The notes below the pieces were generated by a model, which was not told the DNA's origin, did not search any database, and was given only the letters and a program-made list of their open reading frames with translations. Positions 44,538-54,046 of a stretch of 64,000 bases of DNA are shown here, in pieces. The DNA is taken from the NCBI GenBank assembly GCA_948144175.1, contig CANXME010002001.1, forward strand, positions 1 to 64,000. Direction: 5' to 3'. The first letter of the stretch is position 1. Each line of letters starts with the position of its first letter. Both the position numbers and the translations under genes were made by a program. The DNA comes from Closterium sp. NIES-65. Taxonomy: Eukaryota; Streptophyta; Zygnematophyceae; Desmidiales; Closteriaceae.

Positions 44538-44930
44538 AGTCTCAAGAAGCGCCACCCGGCTGGCGATTTTGTTGATGATGTTTTGTAGGCGTGCATGGTA
44601 GATTGTGAGTACCGTCATACCCCGGATATAAGCGCCACCCGCGTATAAGCGCCTGGCGCTTTTAATTGGCGTGTGGCGCTTATATCCGGTGCTCGATTAT
44701 AAGCGCATACCTAAAAGGCTTACAGATTATAACCGCATACCTATACCGACCACATTATAACCGCCACCCTGTTTTTTTTGTTGTTTTTTTAATTTGAAGA
44801 CATTTTATACATTTTATCCACTAGCATATCATGTTAGTTAATCTACAACTAGTTTATCTACTTCTAGTTAATCTAATTCTACCTACGAGCTTCACACAGG
44901 CTTCACCATTTTCTAGAATTCTACCCTACT

Positions 44931-47119
44931 CTAATCATCAGCTACAGTGGGGTCATCTGGGTCGGCCTCAGAGTCCGACCCAGGTTCCTCTACGTTGTTG
45001 CAGAAGAAACCGTCAGCTGCAATTTCATCATCCATGTCAACCTCCTCGCCCTCGAGCTCGTCTCGCCTGTGTTGCAGGCAGAGCTTGTCCTGGGACCCAT
45101 CCAGGGCGTTGCTGATGCCGCAGGTGAGGAACGCTCGTTGAATGAGCTCCTTGGGCACGGACTTCCAGGCCGTCGAGATCCACTTGAGCGTCAGCTCGAC
45201 AGGAGGCTTCTTGATGTTGCCTGCCACGCAAATCCACAAACCGGGTCAGCACGGGTTAAAGAAATAAAAACGTTATCAGTGCTGCACCTCTCACCTTTCT
45301 TCGTCAAGGTGTCGACCCCCTCACGCTCAAACCACTCCTGGTAGAGCTGGCGAACGGCGGCCTTGAAAAAGCGGTTAACCGCGACATCGAGGGGTTGAAT
45401 CTCCGAGGTGCAGCCAGCAGGGATAACCGCAGGGACCAGGTTGAGCTCGCCAAACTTCTTCACCTCCGGGGTCAGGTGCCCGCGGTACGAATCGAGGACG
45501 AGCAGAGCCTTGCAGGGACGGACTCCGAACTTGGGGTTGATGTACGGCTTCACCGCCCCGTCCAGCCACTCGATGACCCCGTCCGCGTCCATCCAACCGT
45601 TGGGATGGACCCCCACGTGGATATCTGCACAACATAAAAACCACGATGTTAGTTACCGTACGTTTAACACCTGACATGAATATGCCACCGCGTAATCGAC
45701 GTGTGCTTCATACCTGAAGGAAAATCTCCTTTGGGGACGGTCTTCCTTTTGAAGAAGACCCACGGCTTCAACTTCTCCCCGCTGGCGGTGCAGGCGAGCA
45801 TCACGGTAACCCGCTCTTTCTGGTAGCCGCCGCTGCGGACGGGCACGGAGCGCGAGCCAACCTCTTCAACGGTGCGTTCGGATGGCATCTCAAGCCAGAG
45901 GGGCGTCTGGTCCGCGTTTATGATCCACGGCAGGTCGATCTTGTACTAGCGGCGGGAGTTACGCACATACGTCCAGAAGTTCTTGACATCAGTCTCGCAG
46001 TCTGGGACACGGGATGGGAGGAACAGAAAGCACAAACACAGAGTGAGAGCCGTGAATAGATGGGAACAGACAAACAACAATACCACCAAATAACAACTCA
46101 CTAGACGAGAGCTTCTGGCCGACCCGGGTCTTCGCTCTGGTCGTCAGGTTCCAGCGGCGGCGAAAGCGCTGAGTCCACCGCTGAGAGCCGGCCCACTTTT
46201 CACCTGCGTGTAACTCTTTCATCACCTCGTGCGACCACTTCTGCAGTCGTGCGATCGAGACGGCGAGGCACTTCTTGCGGTGGGCGAGAAACCTCCGGTA
46301 CACCTCCGCTTCCATGTCGCGATACCACGAGCTCCTTCCGCGGCCGTGCAGGCGACAGCGTGCACCGTGCGCGCCCTCAAGCTCAGCCTTCCGGCTCTTC
46401 CACTCCGTGAGACACCTTCGGGAGATGCCGGATTCGCGAGACATTCGCCGCACACTCATCTCTCCGTTTTCGAGCTTCAGAATCCATTGCAGCTTCTCAT
46501 GCGAGGTGTAGGAATTGCGCCTGTGCTTTGTTGGCTTGTGCCTGGGGGAGGGAGGACGGGCATCACGATTATCGCGAGATGGGTGGGGCCTTTTTTTATT
46601 CAGAGGGGGGAAGGAGGGAATTGGAAGGTGCTCGGGGAGACCGTCAGCAGCCCAGAACTCCACGTCGTCGTCTGCACCGGTTGCGGATTCGTCCAACGGG
46701 CAAGCAGCCGGCGCTCCCCACCGTTGCTCCGGTGCGGAGGAAGATCCTTCGCCGCCGCTGCGTTCAGGCTCGGACAGGAAGGCGTCGAACGCCGAGTAGC
46801 CAGGCGGGAGGAGAAGCTGCAGAACCCCCTGTCCCGGAACACAAACAGTAGGCGGGACAGGAGGGGCCGGAGGAACGGGAGGAATAGGAGGCGCCGGGGG
46901 AGCGGGAGGGGTAGGAGGCGTAGGAGGAGTGGGAGGAACGGGAGGCACTACTGGTTGTGATGGAGGGACGGGCGCAGGGCGCGACTGCCATTGAGAGTAG
47001 TCACGGGTGTCTCTGCAGGTACTTTCTCTAGCAGCAGGTCGGCGGCGGAACAAGAAATGCGTGCCTGGAAGGTCCGCCATGGCCACGGCAGGCCAAGCGA
47101 ACAAAGAAAACTGAATCAA
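44931..47119 (-). pseudogene. pogo/Tigger-like transposase, four exons, one in-frame stop
   Basis: DDE_1-type transposase that cuts and rejoins element ends. Exon 1 (46102 to about 47119 or the internal ATG at 47080): Pro-rich region, then DNA-binding helix-turn-helix (SYTSHEKLQWILKLENGEMS, RESGISRRCLTEW) and a CENP-B-like second HTH (VSIARLQKWSHEVMKELH, WAGSQRWTQRFRRRW); donor GTGAGT. Exon 2 (45714-46001): INADQTPLWLEMP (first Asp), QKERVTVMLACTASGEKLKP. Exon 3 (45295-45625): LLVLDSYRGHLTPEV (second Asp) and EIQPLDVAVNRFFK (third Asp). Exon 4 (44931-45220): KWISTAWKSVPKELIQRAFL and an acidic tail to TAG. All introns have GT-AG ends. The only lesion seen is TAG at 45946-45948 (RR*YKIDLPW), probably from CAG. 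Pogo-type enzymes use a DDD triad, as here. Confidence 0.85.
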
Positions 47120-47279
47120 AAGCTGAGAATGAGGGCCGTATGAAGCCCTCGCCCGAGACCCCTTCAGTTTTGCGGCCCGACTTCCTCTGCGGGGAAAGTC
47201 CAGCCATAGTCAAGATTCCACGCAGAGGAGCTGAGCTGGGAAGCTCTTTGCCTTAGTGGCAGGGAATCTTGATGTTGAT

Positions 47280-47440
47280 GGGCACGTCGTGGCTGAACCA
47301 CGACGTGCCCACGATCGCATGCAACCATGATTGGGCCGCTGTGATGCGAAGTACGTGTGCGCTGGCATGGGCCAGGTTCACGTTCGATGAACCTGGCTTG
47401 ACCAACAAGGCGTGGAAGGCGTCATGCCACGCCTTGTTGG
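47280..47440. repeat. three perfect hairpins in the 5' region of the pogo-like element
   Basis: 47280-47310: 13-bp stem GGGCACGTCGTGG with a 5-base loop. 47372-47396: 9-bp stem CCAGGTTCA with a 7-base loop. 47402-47440: 14-bp stem CCAACAAGGCGTGG with an 11-base loop. All stems are perfect. A looser pair CAAGATTCC/GGAATCTTG lies just outside (about 47212 and 47263). They lie upstream of the transposase start, in its promoter or leader. Confidence 0.9.
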
Positions 47441-47657
47441 CCGTTTCACGCGCAAAGCATGCACAATTTCGAACGTTCTCGACTCAGGTGAATTCGCCTT
47501 TGAGAATGCTTCGATTTGATATATTTAAAAACAAATTTCATTTTTGACATAACATAAACGCCGGCGCTTATAATTTTACTATATTATAAGCCCACCCCCT
47601 AAAAAAAACATGTTTTATTAGTGCCCCCCATGGGGGTTTATTTGGGGTATGACGGTA

Positions 47658-48028
47658 GTTGAAATTGAAAAACTTAAAAAAAACAAGATTTCCTAGAAAA
47701 AAAGGGACTTCTTCACATTACACTGATGAGTAGAAATAAACTCAACCAAAACCCTTACCAGAAAGAGTGAATTTCGTGCCTCACACTGATAGAAAAAGTA
47801 CGGTACCTGGGAGGCGGTGGCCTTACGTGAAAGCGTACATAGAATCCTAACCAGAGCACTGGACCACCTCCCAAACCCTTTAGTATCCTTCTTGTTGAGA
47901 AACCCTTTATTGAAAAGCTCTTTTGTTCCTAGCATGGTTCATGTGCAAGTTGGCTCTTAAGATTTGTCGGCTCCAGGACCAGGTTCTAAGATGAATAGTA
48001 TCTTGACCCATTCTACGGTAACAGAAGG
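47658..48028. other. spacer between the pogo-like element and the SRFR1-like gene
   Basis: A+T-rich, with no gene or repeat recognised. It includes the sequence downstream of the SRFR1-like stop codon and may carry its 3' UTR. Confidence 0.5.
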
Positions 48029-48889
48029 TCAGCCTTGATGGTTGAGAGCAGCGATGACGTGGCGTGTGGAGGGCAGCACGTGGGCCACGAGCGGCAGGTG
48101 GGAGGGCGCAGCGAGCACGGTGGCGGGCGCGTACAGCCACGGCGCCACCGACGCGTTGAAGGCTGCGAAGTGCGGCACGAGGATGGCCTCCCAGTCCACC
48201 TGCAGAGGAAGGGGAAGAGGGGGGAGGGGAGGGCGGAGAGTGGGGAGGCGGAGAGAGCAGCAAGAGGGATCAGCTATTGCTGGCAGCTGTGGCAACCATG
48301 AAGTGAAGGGAGGAACGTAAACAGCAGCACCAAATAACTGAAATTCGAAGCGAGGTGTGCAGAGTGGAGGAGCAGAGCAGGGACCTGCATGGCATGCGGG
48401 ATGGGGGCGGTGGTGAGCATGCCGGCGGCCATGGAGAGGCCGAGCACGGCGATGAGCCCCACCATGGCACTGCCGCGCGTCAGCGGCATCAACTGGTACC
48501 TGCTCCGCCCACGGGCCGAGCGCCGCGACAGGGGGGGCAGGCGAGAGGGGAGATAGGGGAGGAGAGACAGGTAGGGCAGGAGATGTAGGGGAGAGGAGAT
48601 ATGAAGCACGGGAAAAGACAGACGAGTGTGGCAGAGTTGAAATGTAGATTCTCAATACTCAGTGCATCTTCCCAACTGCCCGCCTCTCCTGCACCGCCCC
48701 CCAACACACCCCCCACTGCCTTCCAACCCTCATCCTGGTGAGCGCACACCACTGCAAGGCAATTACCAATAGTATCCAATTCGCAGAATATTTTCCTGAA
48801 TGCGTTGGCGATAGCGGGCGGCATCAGCTGTCTCCAGGGCACGGTCCAACACGGCGGCACAAAGATCCTGCCACTCCCGATGACAAGGC

Positions 48890-48972
48890 AGAGATGGGTG
48901 AGGATTCAGAGGTGGGTGAGGATTCAGAGGTGGGTGAGGATTCAGAGGTGGGCGAGGATTGAGAGGTGGGTG
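48890..48972 (+). repeat. 18-bp repeat in an SRFR1-like intron
   Basis: Four units of GGTGAGGATTCAGAGGTG with small changes, just upstream (in gene orientation) of exon 3. Confidence 0.85.
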
Positions 48973-49074
48973 AGAGGGAAAGTGAGAAATACATGCAAAT
49001 GCACACGCGGCAGCAGCATCAGTGTGTATGCGGCACTCCTTGTCAGCCCTCACCTGCCTCCCTCTTTGTTGACC

Positions 49075-49320
49075 ACACACCCACCCCCCTCACCCACCCC
49101 CCTCACCCACCCCCCTCACCCACCCCCCTCACCCACCCCCCTCACCCACCCCCCTCACCCACCCCCCTCACCCACCCCCCTCACCCACCACCCTCACCAA
49201 CGCCCCGCACCCACCCCCCTCACCCACTCCCCGCACCCACCCCCCTCCCCCACCCCCCGCACGCACCCCCTTCCCCCACCCCCCTCACCCACCCCTCTCA
49301 CCCACCCCCAATCACTCACC
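49075..49320 (+). repeat. 13-bp C-rich repeat in an SRFR1-like intron
   Basis: About eighteen units of CTCACCCACCCCC, degenerate toward the right. It reaches the splice donor of exon 2. Confidence 0.88.
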
Positions 49321-49559
49321 CGCCACGCGGCAGTGAGCTCGGCGTCAAACTGCTTCCAGCGCGGCGGCGTGACGGGCGTGCGGATGGCAAAGTCAAACCC
49401 CGCCCCACTGCCATGCATGCACGGGCAGGGGCGCAGCGGGGCAGCCAGTAGGGGAATGGGTAGGCGAGGGCAGCATGGTGGTGAGGCATTGCAGACGCAG
49501 CTGAACGAGTGCAGCACACCAGGGGAGAGGGATGCGGATGAGTGAGAGTGGTGGGTCAG

Positions 49560-49815
49560 TGGAGTGGAGAGGATGAGTGAAGAGGAATGAAGGGAGAGGA
49601 ATGAGTGGGGAGGAATGAAGGGAGAGGAATGAGTGGGGAGGAATGAAGGGAGAGAAATGAGTGGGGAGGAATGAAGGGAGAGGAATGAGTGGGGAGGAAT
49701 GAAGGGAGAGGAATGAGTGGGGAGGAATGAAGGGAGAGGAATGAGTGGGGAGGAATGAAGGGAGAGGAATGAGTGGGGAGGAATGAAGGGAGAGGAATGA
49801 GTGGGGAGGAGAGGC
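49560..49815 (+). repeat. 28-bp repeat in an SRFR1-like intron
   Basis: About nine nearly identical units of GAATGAGTGGGGAGGAATGA AGGGAGAG in the intron between exons 1 and 2. The minus-strand frame (SSPLIPLPSFLPTH..) is only the repeat read as protein. Confidence 0.9.
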
Positions 49816-49949
49816 GGAGGGCATTGGGCAGCACTCACGACTGGACGACGGTGAGCTGCGTGCCGTTGAGCACCACGCTGGTGCCGCCACATGCAAGGGC
49901 GGTGGGGCAGACAGGGGGGGCAGGAGGAGACAGGTGAGTGGCAGGTTAG

Positions 49950-50461
49950 ACACATGAGAGGGAAAAACACATGACACATGAGAGGGATAAACACATGAGA
50001 GGGATAAACACATGAGAGGGATAAACACATGAGAGGGGTAAACACATGAGAGGGATAAACACATGAGAGGGATCAACACATGAGAGGGATAAACACATGA
50101 GAGGGATAAACACATGAGAGGGATCAACACATGAGAGGGATAAACACATGACATGGATAAACACATGAGAGGGATAAACCCATGAGAGGGATAAACACAT
50201 GAGAGGGATCAACACATGAGAGGGATAAGCACATGAGAGGGATAAACACATGAGAGGGATAAACACATGAGAGGGATCACCACATGAGAGGGATCAGCAC
50301 ATGAGAAGGATAAACACATGAGAAGGATAAACACATGAGAGGGATAAACACATGAGAGGGATTAACACATGAGAGGGATCAACACATGAGAGGGATAAAC
50401 ACATGACATGGATAAACACATAAGAGGGATAAACCCATGAGAGGGATAAACACATGAGAGG
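49950..50461 (+). repeat. 17-bp satellite, block 1
   Basis: Tandem copies of AACACATGAGAGGGATA with point variants (GATCAAC, GACATGG, AGAAGG). The block starts beside SRFR1-like exon 1 and is split from block 2 by a solo LTR. Confidence 0.95.
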
Positions 50462-51938
50462 TGTCAACGGGAGTTGTGTGTTGGCCCCGTCCTCGCTTGG
50501 GCGGAGCCGACATCGTGGTCGGGTGTGAGGGGAACAGCCGACCTACAGCAGTGGGCGAGCTGGTTGACGAGGAGGTCGACCTGCACGGGGACCACTGCAC
50601 GGGCGCCGAATTCAGGGTGGCGCTGACTTCGGGGAGGTCGACTTGGGAGTCGACCTGCGGAGGACGTCAATTAGGGATGAGCAAGGTGGCGAACACCTGT
50701 TCGGTTCGCCTCGAACGTGTTCGAGGCGAACCGAACAGGTTTTGTTTTTTAGCTCAAATCGTTCGCCGAACAGTGTTCGATGTTCACCCGAACACGTTCG
50801 TGTTCGGGCCGCTGCTGAAATTTGCCCGCGACGAACACGAACAGTGTTCGAGGTTCGCCCGAACACGCCTTCACAGGCGAACGGCGAACACCATTTTTTG
50901 CTCAAAGTGTTCGCCGAACCGAACAGTGTTCGGTTCGGCAAAAGAGGGTGTTCGACAAGGGGCGAAGACGAACATGTTCGTGTTCGCCCTTTGCTCATCC
51001 CTAACGTCAATTTGGTGACGTCAACTTGGGGAAACCGACTTCGGTGGTCGGCTGATGGACCGCTGGTCGACCTGCGGGTGGTCGACTGGACCTGGTGGAC
51101 GACGAAGGAGGGGCCAACGTCGACCCCGACTCAGGACGCCGAGAAGTTGGGCATCGAGTAGCGGGGCGTCAACTTCGTGACGCCAACTTCGGGTGGCCGA
51201 CGTGGGTAGTCGGCCGACGACTGTGCTGGTCGACGAGGAGCAGGTCGACCAGAAGGGACATCGACCTGGAGCTGGTCGACCAGGGGCGTGGTCGACCTGG
51301 TGAGGTCGACGTGGAGGTGGTCGTCGACTTGGGAGGTCGACGGGCACGTACGGGAGTTGCTGGTCGACGTGGTTGCTCGGTCGACCAGGTTACCTGGGTG
51401 ACGAAGTACTGCGGAGGAGTGCGACGGTCGCCCAGGCGAAGTTGGCGAGCCCGACCTCGGCGGTGGTATCCCGAGGTCGTCGTGGCGGATCAGAGGCAGT
51501 CGTCAGCTCGAGGTTGACGTGGTGTGTGCGCTGTGCAGGTGACGAGACTCTGCACGCCAATCATCTGCGCGCACCTGCGAAGCGGGTGCACTACTGTTCT
51601 GCGCAAGCAACGCTGGCTCGCCGTCAACCTGCGACGTTGGCACGCCGTCGACCTTGCCTTGTTGGAGCACGGTCGACCAAGCAGTGCTGGAACGCAGTCG
51701 ACCAAGCTGCGCTGGCAGTTGGCCGACCTGAATGCTCACTCTGATGTAGTCTTGCTATGCCAACTTCATTGAATCATTGTTCTGAACTTTTCGTAGTGGA
51801 ACTCTTGCCAATTTTCCCCGTGAACTAGCGAGTAGTGTGTGCAGAAGGAAAACGACTAAGGACTAAGGAACGCAGAGATCACACGAGCACACGTGCCTAA
51901 CCCGTAGTCTAGCTCCCGTTGCTGCAGTTATCTCCGCA
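50462..51938 (+). mobile_element. solo LTR inserted in the satellite, carrying a hAT MITE
   Basis: Starts TGTCAACGGGAG and ends ATCTCCGCA, with a 5-bp target duplication AGAGG at 50457-50461 and 51939-51943. Both ends match the LTR at 60078-61148 in reverse orientation, so this is an LTR of the copia-5 family left after LTR-LTR recombination. It is unusually rich in GTCGAC motifs between 51040 and 51380. Frames inside are not genes. Confidence 0.87.
50672..51003. mobile_element. hAT-type MITE, copy 1
   Basis: 332 bp with terminal inverted repeats TAGGGATGAGCAA / TTGCTCATCCCTA (near-perfect) and an exact 8-bp target duplication ACGTCAAT (50664-50671 and 51004-51011). An 8-bp duplication and this terminal sequence are typical of hAT. 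The interior is dense with GTTCG and CGAAC words, many in inverted pairs, and has no coding capacity. Confidence 0.92.
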
Positions 51939-53146
51939 AGAGGGATCAACACATGAGAGGGATACGCACATGAGAGGGGTAAACACATGAGAGGGATAAA
52001 CACATGAGAGGGATAAACACATGAGAGGGATCAACACATGAGAGGGATCAACACATGAGATGGATGAACACATGAGAGGGATAAGCATATGAGAGGGGTA
52101 AACACATGAGAGGGGTAAACACATGAGAGGGATAAACACATGAGAGGGATAAAGCCATGAGAGGGATAAACACATGAGAGGGATAAACACATGAGAGGGA
52201 TTAGCACATGAGAGGGATAAACACATGAGAGGGGTAAACACCTGAGAGGGATAAACACATGAGAGGGGTACACACATGAGAGGGATAAACACATGAGGGG
52301 GATAAACACATGATGAGAGGGATAAACACATGAGAGGGATAAACCCACGAGAGGGATAAACTCATGAAAGGGATAAACACATGAAAGGGATCAACACATG
52401 AGAGGGATAAACCCATGTGAGGGATAAACCCATGAAAGCGATAAACACATGAGAGGGATAAACACATGAGAGGGATATACACATGAGAGGGATAAACACA
52501 TGAGATAGATAAACACCTGAGAGGGATAAAGCCATGAGAGGGATAAACACATAAGAGGGATAAACACATGAGAGGGGTAAACACCTGAGAGGGATAAACA
52601 CATGAGAGGGGTACACACATGAGAGGGATAAACACATGAGAGGGATAAACACATGATGAGAGGGATAAACACATGAGAGGGATAAGCCCATGGGAGGGAT
52701 AAACACATGAGAGGGATAAACACATGAGAGGGATAAACACATGAGAGGGATAAACACCTGAGAGGGATCAAGAGAGGGATAAGCCCATGAGAGGGATAAA
52801 CACATGAGAGGGATAAACACATTAGAGGGATAAACACACGAGAGGGATAAACACATGAGAGGGATAAACACATAATGAGAGGGAAAAACACATGAGAGGG
52901 ATAAATACATGAGAGGGGTAAACACCTGAGAGGGATAAAAACATGAGAGGGGTACACACATGAGAGGGATAAACACATGAGAGGGATAAACACATGATGA
53001 GAGAGATAAACACATGAGAGGGATAAACCCATGAGAGGGATAAACTCATGAAAGGGATAAACACATGAGAGGGATAAACCCATGTGAGGGATAAACCCAT
53101 GAAAGCGATAAACACATGAGAGGGATAAACACATGAGAGGGATAAA
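51939..53146 (+). repeat. 17-bp satellite, block 2
   Basis: Continues block 1 after the solo LTR: AACACATGAGAGGGATA units with insertions such as ACATGATGAGAG. Minus-strand frames up to 247 aa (CLSLSCVYPSHVFIPLM repeated) arise because three 17-bp units make 51 bases, so every frame reads the same 17 residues. Confidence 0.95.
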
Positions 53147-53434
53147 TGTTGGTGTTAGGCCCCAATCTCACATTTTGTACTTGTACTTTTATATCCTAGT
53201 TTAGTGTAGTTTGCACTTTGTGTTTGGTTGGGTGTACACCCACATCCCAACCAAACCCAAATGTAATCTCCAAGCAATCTCCAACCCACCAATTGGAGAT
53301 TGCCTTGGGATTACCCTTGATTCCCTAGGATTGCCTCCTGATTCCCTCCTCATCCCTACCTTGCTCATTCCGGATGTACTTAAAGAGCTTTGAGCTCACT
53401 ACTATAGTATCGATTCTAAGCTCAAGTTCTGACA
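53147..53434 (+). repeat. 5' LTR of copia-4
   Basis: 288 bp, TGTTGGTGTTAGG..GTTCTGACA. No difference from 58670-58957 was found on reading both. A TTTTATATCC stretch about 50 bases in could be a TATA-like element. Confidence 0.96.
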
Positions 53435-53449
53435 TGGTATCAGAGCAGC
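53435..53449 (+). other. primer-binding site of copia-4
   Basis: TGGTATCAGAGCAGC directly adjoins the 5' LTR and is complementary to the 3' end of initiator-Met tRNA, priming minus-strand DNA synthesis. Confidence 0.9.
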
Positions 53450-54046
53450 TCAACCGCATACGCGGATCGTGATCCTCTCATCTCTGCGGATACTTGTCCC
53501 GCAAACCTCGGGGAAGCCATCGCCAATCTCGTCGCCGTTGATTCGCGACATTCATCGGCGGAATTTCTCCCGCCAAATCTTCCCGTCACCATCGACGGAA
53601 ACTTCTCTGGTAAGCGCATCGTCGGCGCTCTAACCTAACACTCGTTTTCATCAATTCGTCACTTCTTCTCCTCGACGGGCTGCCGCCCGTCGCCCTGCAG
53701 CTTCTCGTCGGGCCGCCGCCCGTCGCCCCGCAGCGTCATCTTCGGGCTGCCGCCCGTCGCCCCGCATCTGCACTCCTACCCCCATCCCCCCTCTTTCCCG
53801 CAGCTGAACAGGTGCAGCAACGCAGCCGAGCAGCAGCGTAGCCGCGAAGCTGAGGGTGGTGTGTGGGGGGGTGTGTGGGAATAGGACTAGTAGGTAGTTG
53901 ACACTAAATTGGCGTCTCAGTCAAATTCTCCTTCGTAAACCCTAAACCTCCGGTTCTTCAAAATCTCCTTTGGAAACCCCAAACCTCAAGTTCCTATTGG
54001 TGACTTAAGAGCGGCGCTCCGCGCGAGAAGTTAAGGGGTCTCCACC
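53450..54046 (+). other. untranslated leader of copia-4
   Basis: About 600 bases before the gag start. Holds three copies of a GGGC(T/C)GCCGCCCGTCGCC motif (53681-53767), which could fold into stable GC-rich stems, and a pair of AAACCCTAAACCTC / AAACCCCAAACCTC blocks (53937-53990). No open frame of note. Confidence 0.6.

Larger units (their letters stand above)
44612..47655 (-). mobile_element. pogo/Tigger-like DNA transposon with TA target duplication
   Basis: Terminal inverted repeats CCGTCATACCCC (44612) and GGGGTATGACGG (to 47655) are perfect over 12 bp and flanked on both sides by TA, the Tc1/mariner-pogo signature. Subterminal sequence at the left carries repeated TATAAGCGCC/TATAACCGC motifs, with related A+T-rich motifs at the right. 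The one gene inside is a spliced DDD transposase on the minus strand. At 3.04 kb with a single clear nonsense codon, it is a nearly intact element. Confidence 0.88.
48029..49893 (-). pseudogene. SRFR1: SRFR1-like gene, last five exons only
   Basis: Host gene remnant. In plants SRFR1 (suppressor of rps4-RLD1) is a TPR protein that restrains NLR immune signalling; its C-terminal region is seen here. Exon 1 (49839 to about 49893): GTSVVLNGTQLTVVQS. Exon 2 (49320-49407): DFAIRTPVTPPRWKQFDAEL. Exon 3 (48767-48873): WQDLCAAVLDRALE, IQENILRIGYYW. Exon 4 (48385-48499): YQLMPLTRGSAMVGLIAVLG, including a hydrophobic stretch. Exon 5 (48029-48199): VDWEAILVPHFAAFN, then ASVAPWLYAPATVLAA, ending TGA. Every intron is GT-AG, reading phases agree across all four junctions, and no stop occurs, so these exons were under selection until recently. 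Exon 1 has no upstream acceptor: no AG exists on this strand for about 600 bases because the 17-bp satellite begins at 49950. All TPR exons are missing from the window. Identification rests on remembered family motifs. Confidence 0.78.
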
